Of a DNA stretch of 28,126 nucleotides, positions 23,611 to 28,126 are shown one piece after another. Position numbers and translations under genes: made by a program. Numbering within the stretch: the first letter of the stretch is position 1; the number at the start of each line of letters is the position of its first letter. Under the pieces are notes generated by a model that saw nothing but the letters and a program-made list of their open reading frames with translations, searched no databases and was not told the origin of the DNA. Where the stretch lies: NCBI RefSeq assembly GCF_025567095.1, contig NZ_JAOQJH010000037.1; one strand, written 5' to 3'. This DNA is from Anthropogastromicrobium aceti. Its GTDB lineage: Bacteria > Bacillota > Clostridia > Lachnospirales > Lachnospiraceae.

Positions 23611-23767
23611 TACAGTTTACGGCCAAGCCCGAAGGTGAATGGCTTTCACGAGCCGGACACTTGGAGCAGGTCTTTTAAAGTAATGTATGATAATAAAGAA
23701 CATAAAAGGAACCTGCGGAGTTTGGTCCGGCGACGAAACCATTACACCTAAGGGCTTTCGTAATGTA
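23611..23767. ncRNA. Rod-shaped structured RNA candidate (6S-like shape)
   Basis: A nested series of matching arms: TACA/TGTA, TTACG (23617-23621)/CGTAA (23759-23763), AAGCCC (23625-23630)/GGGCTT (23752-23757), GGTG+AATGG (23634-23642)/CCATT+CACC (23739-23748), GCCGGAC (23652-23658)/GTCCGGC (23725-23731), GCAGGT (23666-23671)/ACCTGC (23711-23716), CTTTTA/TAAAAG. Internal loops lie between helices and the apex is ~25 nt. No open reading frame covers it. The shape (long rod, internal bubbles) recalls 6S RNA, but I do not recognise the sequence and cannot be sure of the strand. Confidence 0.6.
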
Positions 23768-23771
23768 GCTT

Positions 23772-23798
23772 TGTGAAAATTATCACTTCACAGTTTTA
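23772..23798 (+). terminator. Weak terminator-like hairpin after the rod RNA
   Basis: TGTGAA (23772-23777) and TTCACA (23787-23792) form a six-pair stem followed by GTTTTATT. It would end a plus-strand transcript of the rod RNA. Confidence 0.35.
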
Positions 23799-23820
23799 TT
23801 AAATTAAAGTGAAAAAGTGC

Positions 23821-23849
23821 TTGACAACTAAAACGTTGAAGAATATAAT
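23821..23849 (+). promoter_or_regulatory. Consensus sigma-A promoter upstream of the OppA-like gene
   Basis: Perfect -35 TTGACA (23821-23826), 17-bp spacer, perfect -10 TATAAT (23844-23849). A symmetrical AACGTT lies in the spacer. Transcription should start near 23856, before the attenuator. Confidence 0.9.
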
Positions 23850-23878
23850 AAAAAACAGCTGAATAACAAAAAAATAAA

Positions 23879-23934
23879 AGCAAAGGATAATCAATGGTGA
23901 TTACACAAGACCTTGATTTCCTTTGCTCTTTTTT
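23879..23934 (+). terminator. Terminator or attenuator in the OppA-like gene leader
   Basis: AGCAAAGGA (23879-23887) pairs with TCCTTTGCT (23919-23927), followed by C and six T (23929-23934). Inside is a second stem TAATCA-ATGG-TGATTA (23888-23903). It lies between a perfect promoter and the gene, so it either makes an ~80-nt short RNA or attenuates the gene. No riboswitch class was recognised. Confidence 0.75.
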
Positions 23935-23982
23935 GTAATTAGGCAGTAAAGGGCAGCCCTTGGGCAGCGAAAGGAGCAGATT

Positions 23983-25737
23983 ATGAGAAAAAACAAAGCA
24001 CTTGCATTGGCGCTTGCAGCGGCGATGACAGCATCGATGACACCGATCACGGCAATGGCTGATGAGACAGAGGGGTTAACTTCCTATTATACTTATCAGA
24101 CTGCTGTGAATGAGATGGAGACATTCTGCGTACAGAATGCGCAGAACGCAAAGGAATTGCAGGTTCTCACAAACTGTATCGATGGACTTCTTTCCATGAA
24201 TACAAAGGGCGAGCTGATCCCGGGTATTGCAAAGGAGTGGGGCAGTGAGGACAATGGTAAGACATGGACATTTAAGTTAAGAGATGATGCAACATGGGTT
24301 GATTATCAGGGCAATGAAATGGCAAAGCTGACTGCTATGGATTTTGCATATGGTCTTGAGTTTACCTTAAATTATTGGAAAAATGGGGCCGCAAATACCT
24401 CGATGCCGATTGAACTGATTGAGGGAGCTTCTGAGTACTATGAGTACACTAAAGGTCTTGATGAAGAGACAGCGATGAATATTGATATTCAGGAGTTTCT
24501 TGACATGACAGGCATTTCAGTACCAGATGATTACACATTTGTTGTAAGTTGTGTTGCAGAGAAGCCATATTTCGATACAGTATGTACATATGCTTGTATG
24601 TATCCAATCTCAGGTGCACTTCTTGAGAGTATTGGAGCAGATGGATATCTTGCAGCAAGCTACGATCAGATCTGGTATGATGGTCCGTATACTATCACAG
24701 AGTATATTCAGGGAAATGAAAAGATTCTGACAAGAAATGATTCATGGTATGACACAGACAGCACTACTTTCGATGAAGTTGTAATTAAGATGGTAGATTC
24801 TCTTGATACTGCATTCCAGCTGTATCAGACAGGAGAGCTTGATGCTGTTGAGCTGACAGAGAGTAATGTTAAGATTATCTACGAGGATGAGAATAACGAG
24901 TATCATGATCAGATGGTTGAGACTCGCCCGGATAAGTATTCCTGGCAGATGAAGTTCAACTATAATAAATTAGATGCAGAAGGAAACCCAGATACAAATT
25001 GGAACACAGCAATCGCAAATCTGGCATTTAGAAAGAGTCTGTATTATGGACTGGATCTGGAAAGCTACTATGCAAGAACAAATGCAATCAACCCATTAAA
25101 GTGTGAGAATAATGCCTACACAATGAGAGGTCTGTGTACCACATCAGACGGAACTGATTATGTTGATCTTGTTCTTGATAAGTTAGGCATCGGTGATTAC
25201 AATGGCGAGACAATGGTTCGTCTTGATGCAGATAAGTTTGCTGAGTATAAGGCACAGGCAATTGAAGAACTGACAGCAGCAGGAGTTACCTTTCCGATTC
25301 AGTGTGATTACTACATTGCAAGCGGAAACCAGACACAGGCAGATACAGCACAGGTATTAAAGCAGGCATTTTCCGCATCACTTGGCGATGACTTTATTGT
25401 ATTAAACATCAAAGAATATGTCAGCAGCTTTGCACAGGAAGTAAGAATCCCACATCTGTTCTCTATTGCAATCAGTGGATGGGGTGCTGACTATGGTGAT
25501 CCTCAGAACTTTATGGTTCAGGAAACCTACGGAAACGACAACGCATATTTCTCAGCAAACTATACCTTTGCAAATGAGCTGACAGAAGAGACAGCGCCAG
25601 AGCTTGTAGAGACATATAAGACATTTACAGATATGGTAGAGAAGGCAGATGCAATCACCGATAACATGGACAATCGTTACGAGGCATATGCAGAGGCAGA
25701 GGCTTACATGATCGAAAATGTGCTTTCACAGATTTGA
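23983..25737 (+). CDS. OppA-like peptide-binding protein, 3' end probably cut by an inserted element
   Basis: 584 residues, AAAGGAG ribosome site. Signal peptide cut at about AMA|DE (A26|D27), no lipobox cysteine. The mature protein is a family 5 (DppA/OppA-like) extracellular binding protein: early LTNCIDGLLSMNTKGELIPG, then KTWTFKLRDDATW, and late AISGWGADYGDPQNFM. The family continues after the AYMIENV-type helix with the last strands of domain I and a Tyr-rich tail; here the frame stops soon after (VLSQI, then TGATAA) where GC-rich ICE sequence begins. No permease or ATPase genes follow. Likely a gene disrupted near its end. Confidence 0.88.
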   Translation: MRKNKALALALAAAMTASMTPITAMADETEGLTSYYTYQTAVNEMETFCVQNAQNAKELQVLTNCIDGLLSMNTKGELIPGIAKEWGSEDNGKTWTFKLRDDATWVDYQGNEMAKLTAMDFAYGLEFTLNYWKNGAANTSMPIELIEGASEYYEYTKGLDEETAMNIDIQEFLDMTGISVPDDYTFVVSCVAEKPYFDTVCTYACMYPISGALLESIGADGYLAASYDQIWYDGPYTITEYIQGNEKILTRNDSWYDTDSTTFDEVVIKMVDSLDTAFQLYQTGELDAVELTESNVKIIYEDENNEYHDQMVETRPDKYSWQMKFNYNKLDAEGNPDTNWNTAIANLAFRKSLYYGLDLESYYARTNAINPLKCENNAYTMRGLCTTSDGTDYVDLVLDKLGIGDYNGETMVRLDADKFAEYKAQAIEELTAAGVTFPIQCDYYIASGNQTQADTAQVLKQAFSASLGDDFIVLNIKEYVSSFAQEVRIPHLFSIAISGWGADYGDPQNFMVQETYGNDNAYFSANYTFANELTEETAPELVETYKTFTDMVEKADAITDNMDNRYEAYAEAEAYMIENVLSQI

Positions 25738-25752
25738 TAAGGAAGCCCCGCC

Positions 25753-25811
25753 CCTTAAGCGCGGTGAGATAAGAAAACAAGCAAAAACCCTTATATCATC
25801 GCGTTTTAAGG
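25753..25811. repeat. Long imperfect inverted repeat at the element's left end
   Basis: The arm 25753-25773 (starts CCTTAAGCGCGG) is largely the reverse complement of 25790-25811 (ends CGCGTTTTAAGG), around a 16-base A-rich loop. It may be part of the recombinase attachment region or a transcription barrier protecting the element. Confidence 0.5.
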
Positions 25812-25848
25812 ACAGCGGGCAAACAGGTTACAAGTGAATAACCAAGCA

Positions 25849-25880
25849 AAAGGGACGTTATCGAAAGATAGCGTCCCTTT
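25849..25880. other. Perfect 14-pair hairpin with GAAA loop
   Basis: AAAGGGACG...TTATC pairs with GATA...GCGTCCCTTT (25849-25862 with 25867-25880, one G-T pair), GAAA tetraloop. There is only a short T run after it, so it is a weak terminator or an insulating hairpin just before a strong one. Confidence 0.5.
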
Positions 25881-25889
25881 CTGCATACT

Positions 25890-25924
25890 ACGCCGCAGCT
25901 TCAAAGAAGTTGTGGCGTTTTTTT
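25890..25924 (+). terminator. Strong intrinsic terminator before the first element gene
   Basis: A 13-pair stem (25890-25902 with 25906-25918, two G-T pairs), AAA loop, then T 25918-25924. It would block host read-through into the element. Confidence 0.85.
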
Positions 25925-25953
25925 ATGCCCGCAGGAAAGGAGGCGCAGCCGGA

Positions 25954-26172
25954 ATGTATTTCACAGAGGGCAAGCAGCGGGCGTTTGAACTGCTCATGCA
26001 GCAGAAGCCGGGATTTGACCGCTATCAATCCGGTTGTGCCAGAGGTAATGAAGATTGCGGCACTTGCCGTTTCTACCGCCCACAATGGAAATATGAGTTT
26101 TGCGTTTTCAAAGAGTGTCCCTATTGCCACGGCAAAAGGACGCGGAAAACGACTACCAGCATGGACAAATAG
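25954..26172 (+). CDS. Small Cys-rich ICE protein of unknown function
   Basis: 72 residues from ATG 25954, with AAAGGAGG upstream (25937-25944); a longer in-frame start at 25834 crosses the terminator. Six cysteines, in GNEDCGTCRFYRP and FCVFKECPYCHGKR, suggest a zinc-ribbon-like fold. Similar short cysteine-rich proteins are frequent near the leading edge of Tn1549-type elements; function unknown. It ends 128 bases before the replication-type gene; the region between holds no supported gene. Confidence 0.65.
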   Translation: MYFTEGKQRAFELLMQQKPGFDRYQSGCARGNEDCGTCRFYRPQWKYEFCVFKECPYCHGKRTRKTTTSMDK

Positions 26173-26300
26173 ACGGGCAAAAGCCCTTGTGCCATGCGGC
26201 TTTGCAGACGCGAAAACGGCAGAGGGCATATTGCAATACCAAAACCGCCGAAAACGGCTTTCTAATATTCCACGCAGACCAAGAGAGGAAGTGAGAAAAT

Positions 26301-27245
26301 ATGGCAGTTTTCAGAGTGGAGCGAAATACGGGATATACTGTTATGAGCAACCACCACTTGCGCAACAAGGAACTCACCTTAAAGGCAAAGGGCTTGTTGT
26401 CGCAAATGCTGTCCTTGCCGGAGGATTGGGATTATACCCTTGCGGGCTTATCCCATATCAACCGGGAAAAGATCGACGCAATCCGCGAAGCGGTAAAAGA
26501 ACTCGAAAAAGCCGGATATATCGTGCGCAGCCGGGAGCGCGACGAGAAAGGACGCTTGCGGGGTGCGGATTATGTCATATATGAGCAGCCGCAGCCGCGA
26601 GAGCCGGAAGCAGCTACCAGCGGCGAACAGCCGCCTATATTGGATTACCCTACATTGGAAAATCCAACATTGGATAATCCAACGTTGGAAAAACCTACGC
26701 AGGAAAAGCCTACGTTGGAAAATCCAACGCAATTAAATAAAGATATATCAAGTAAAGAACAATCAATTACTGATTTATCAAGTACCCATTCCATTCCTTT
26801 CCATTCCCTAAATCCCTTGCCCTTTGCACAGGGCGAAGCGGCTACGCCGCCGGAAAGGAAAAGAACGGAAGCGAAAAGCAATAACGCAGTAGAGATTTAC
26901 AGGGAAATTATCAAGGACAATATCGAATACGATCATCTCATTCAAAACTGCAAAATTGACAAAGACCGTTTGGACGAGATAGTTGACCTTATGCTGGAAA
27001 CCGTCTGCACAGCACGAAAGACAATCCGTATTGCCGGGGACGACTACCCAGCCGAACTTGTCAAATCCAAGTTTATGAAGCTGAACAGCAGCCATATTGA
27101 GTTTATTTTGGACTGCATGAGGGAGAACACAACCAAGGTGCGCAACATCAAGCAGTATCTAAAAGCGGTGCTGTTCAACGCGCCGAGTACCATTGACAGC
27201 TACTATACCGCCCTTGTCAATCACGACTTATACGGCGGCGAATGA
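26301..27245 (+). CDS. Replication-initiator-like protein of the ICE (winged helix plus DUF6017-type C-terminus)
   Basis: 314 residues. Residues 1-95 are a winged-helix domain (FRVERNTGYTVMSNHHLRNK, then LKAKGLLSQMLSLPEDWDYT and AREAV-type helix AIREAVKELEKAGYIVRSRE), common to the initiator-like proteins of Tn1549-type elements. A Pro/Thr pentapeptide-repeat linker spans 117-146. The C-terminal domain (about 190-310) is the DUF6017-type domain seen in this family. GAGGAAGTG ribosome site. Precedes pcfB by 36 bases. Probable role in element maintenance or replication; direct evidence is lacking. Confidence 0.85.
   Translation: MAVFRVERNTGYTVMSNHHLRNKELTLKAKGLLSQMLSLPEDWDYTLAGLSHINREKIDAIREAVKELEKAGYIVRSRERDEKGRLRGADYVIYEQPQPREPEAATSGEQPPILDYPTLENPTLDNPTLEKPTQEKPTLENPTQLNKDISSKEQSITDLSSTHSIPFHSLNPLPFAQGEAATPPERKRTEAKSNNAVEIYREIIKDNIEYDHLIQNCKIDKDRLDEIVDLMLETVCTARKTIRIAGDDYPAELVKSKFMKLNSSHIEFILDCMRENTTKVRNIKQYLKAVLFNAPSTIDSYYTALVNHDLYGGE
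26649..26738 (+). repeat. Six 15-bp direct repeats inside the initiator-like gene
   Basis: Units at 26649, 26664, 26679, 26694, 26709 and 26724 encode PTLEN, PTLDN, PTLEK, PTQEK, PTLEN and PTQLN. The DNA also contains short palindromes (CCAACGTTGG at the third unit boundary, TTGGAAAATCCAA). Plasmid RepA_N replicons keep their origin iterons inside the rep gene at a similar place. Confidence 0.75.
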
Positions 27246-27281
27246 GCATAGCCGCACTTTACCGGGAAAGGAGTTGATACC

Positions 27282-27755
27282 TTGCAGGAGGAAGTAACCC
27301 AAAAAACGATTGCCCTATACGTCAAAGTGGGGAAAGGCGCGGCGCGGCTTACCGAACAAGCGTTGCAGAAAGCAATCCAAAAGTTTTTGGAGCAGAAAAG
27401 CAAGCCCGCACACGGGAAACAGACCATGCGGCAGCTTATGAAGCAGAACGCGGGTGTTTCCAACATCGAGATCACCGACGCGAATATCAAAGCCTTTGAG
27501 AGTACGGCGAAGAAATACAACATAGATTTTTCGCTGAAAAAGGTTAAGGGCGAACAGACCCGTTACCTTGTGTTTTTCAAAGGCCGGGACGCGGACGTTA
27601 TGACCGCAGCCTTTCAAGAGTTTTCCGCAAAGAAGCTGAACCGGGATAAAAAGCCCTCTATCCGCAAAGCCCTTGCCGCTGCAAAGGACAAGGCGAAGCA
27701 GCTTAACGCCGCCCGCGACAAGGTAAAGAAAATGGACAGGGGGCGCGAGATATGA
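27282..27755 (+). CDS. pcfB: PcfB-family conjugation protein
   Basis: 157 residues from a TTG at 27282 with AAGGAG about ten bases upstream; the resulting start MQEEVTQKTIALYVKVGKG matches the usual PcfB N-terminus, which supports the TTG. The C-terminal lysine-rich region (AAAKDKAKQLNAARDKVKKM) is typical. PcfB is an accessory protein of the conjugative relaxosome and coupling protein. Overlaps the coupling-protein gene by four bases (ATGA). Confidence 0.88.
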   Translation: MQEEVTQKTIALYVKVGKGAARLTEQALQKAIQKFLEQKSKPAHGKQTMRQLMKQNAGVSNIEITDANIKAFESTAKKYNIDFSLKKVKGEQTRYLVFFKGRDADVMTAAFQEFSAKKLNRDKKPSIRKALAAAKDKAKQLNAARDKVKKMDRGREI

Positions 27756-28060
27756 AGCAGTTAAACTACAAAAAGCTGATACTTCCCAATATCCCCTATG
27801 TGTTCTTTGTCTATCTCTTTGATAAGGTGGGACAGGCGGTGCGGCTTGCCCCCGGCGCGGATATTTCCGAAAAGATACTCAATATCACACAGGGATTTTC
27901 CGAAGCGTTTTCAAATGCCTTGCCGAGCGTTCACCCGTTGGATTTGCTTATCGGCATTGTCGGCGCGGTGGTTATCCGTCTGATTGTCTATGTCAAAGGG
28001 AAAAACGCAAAGAAATACCGCAAGGGCGCAGAATACGGCAGCGCACGTTGGAGTGCATAA
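27752..28060 (+). pseudogene. VirD4/TraG coupling protein, truncated after the N-terminal membrane part
   Basis: 102 residues against roughly 580-600 for the family. Two membrane spans (about 12-30 and 68-88) and the conserved RKGAEYGSARW follow, after which the family continues toward the Walker A of the coupling ATPase. Here the frame ends (AGTGCATAA) and AT-rich sequence begins. The full protein would be the conjugation ATPase that docks the relaxosome to the mating channel. Loss of continuity is consistent with a second insertion at about 28048-28056. Confidence 0.75.
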
Positions 28061-28107
28061 TTTTAAGTGTAAATGACACATACATGGACGCACAGGAGGT
28101 TATGCAC

Positions 28108-28126
28108 ATGACTGATTATAGCAAAA
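28108..28126 (+). CDS. Start of an unidentified gene, window-truncated
   Basis: ATG 28108 lies eight bases after AGGAGG (28094-28099) and begins MTDYSK before the window ends. It comes 47 bases after the broken virD4 frame, so it may belong to the element that interrupted it. Six residues do not identify it. Confidence 0.45.

Larger units (their letters stand above)
25727..28126. mobile_element. Left end of a Tn1549-like integrative conjugative element
   Basis: From about 25727 the base composition becomes GC-richer and the gene content changes from metabolic to conjugative: small Cys-rich protein, replication-initiator-like protein, PcfB, VirD4/TraG. This order is that of Tn1549 and the clostridial CTn2/4/5 group. 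The exact left junction lies in about 25725-25745, at the premature end of the OppA-like gene. The right end and the recombinase are outside the window. Confidence 0.85.

Noticed and set aside
23611..23767. Naming the rod-like RNA as 6S, SRP RNA, tmRNA or RNase P RNA
   Set aside because: None of the diagnostic conserved sequences was recognised; only the general shape resembles 6S.
23885..23912. BglG-type RAT antiterminator site
   Set aside because: The ends (GGAT...GACC) and length are similar but the internal sequence does not follow the RAT pattern and no BglG-type regulator is nearby.
25910..26584. 224-residue frame overlapping the Cys-rich ORF and the initiator-like gene
   Set aside because: It covers two better supported genes in other frames, starts inside a terminator and its composition looks like an out-of-frame translation.
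28050..28079. Group II intron 5' end after the broken virD4 frame
   Set aside because: The sequence starts GTGCA and not the usual GTGYG, and an apparent gene start comes too early for an intron leader; the inserted element cannot be named.

Overview
The window looks like the chromosome of an anaerobic, spore-forming Clostridia, most likely Lachnospiraceae. It is AT-rich, has strong AGGAGG ribosome sites, carries a SleC-type spore cortex-lytic enzyme and a clostridial 2[4Fe-4S] ferredoxin, and ends in a more GC-rich Tn1549-like integrative conjugative element (ICE). No rRNA, tRNA or CRISPR array was seen.

Layout. (1) 209-5560: a divergent AraC regulator and an LplB/YtcP-type carbohydrate ABC importer (two permeases and a binding protein, no ATPase). 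The intergenic region holds two divergent promoters, a 22-bp-phased direct repeat, a palindrome and a cre-like site. (2) 5626-8042, minus strand: sleC and a seven-bladed-propeller lactonase-family protein. (3) 8294-12621: a potRABCD polyamine uptake operon with a consensus promoter and a compound operator just downstream of it. (4) 12708-13665: ferredoxin and a MerR-like protein. (5) 13870-19365: an apparent four-gene operon with a heterodimeric ABC exporter (first subunit with a degenerate ATPase site), a BlaI-type repressor and a BlaR1-type membrane metalloprotease whose extracellular domain is not a penicillin-binding domain. (6) 19597-23583: a small Tyr-rich secreted protein with a structured leader, then an attenuator, a lipoprotein, two ABC-2-like membrane proteins and an ATPase. 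(7) 23584-23982: a roughly 157-nt rod-shaped inverted-repeat structure (candidate ncRNA), then a perfect sigma-A promoter and a terminator/attenuator. (8) 23983-25737: an OppA-like binding protein that appears cut off at its C-terminus by the ICE. (9) About 25727 to the end: the left end of the ICE, with a small Cys-rich protein, a replication-initiator-like protein, PcfB and a VirD4/TraG coupling protein that itself stops after 102 residues, probably because of a second insertion.

The best candidate for an undescribed system is regions 5 and 6: a membrane-protease/repressor pair with an exporter, beside a secreted protein, a lipoprotein and a dedicated three-gene ABC transporter. This resembles the architecture of bacteriocin or antimicrobial-peptide sensing and immunity loci, but the function is inferred. 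Other leads are the rod-like RNA, three binding proteins that all lack a lipobox and share a predicted cut at A26|D27, iteron-like repeats inside the ICE replication gene, and a PotR-like half-site shared by the divergent lactonase promoter.
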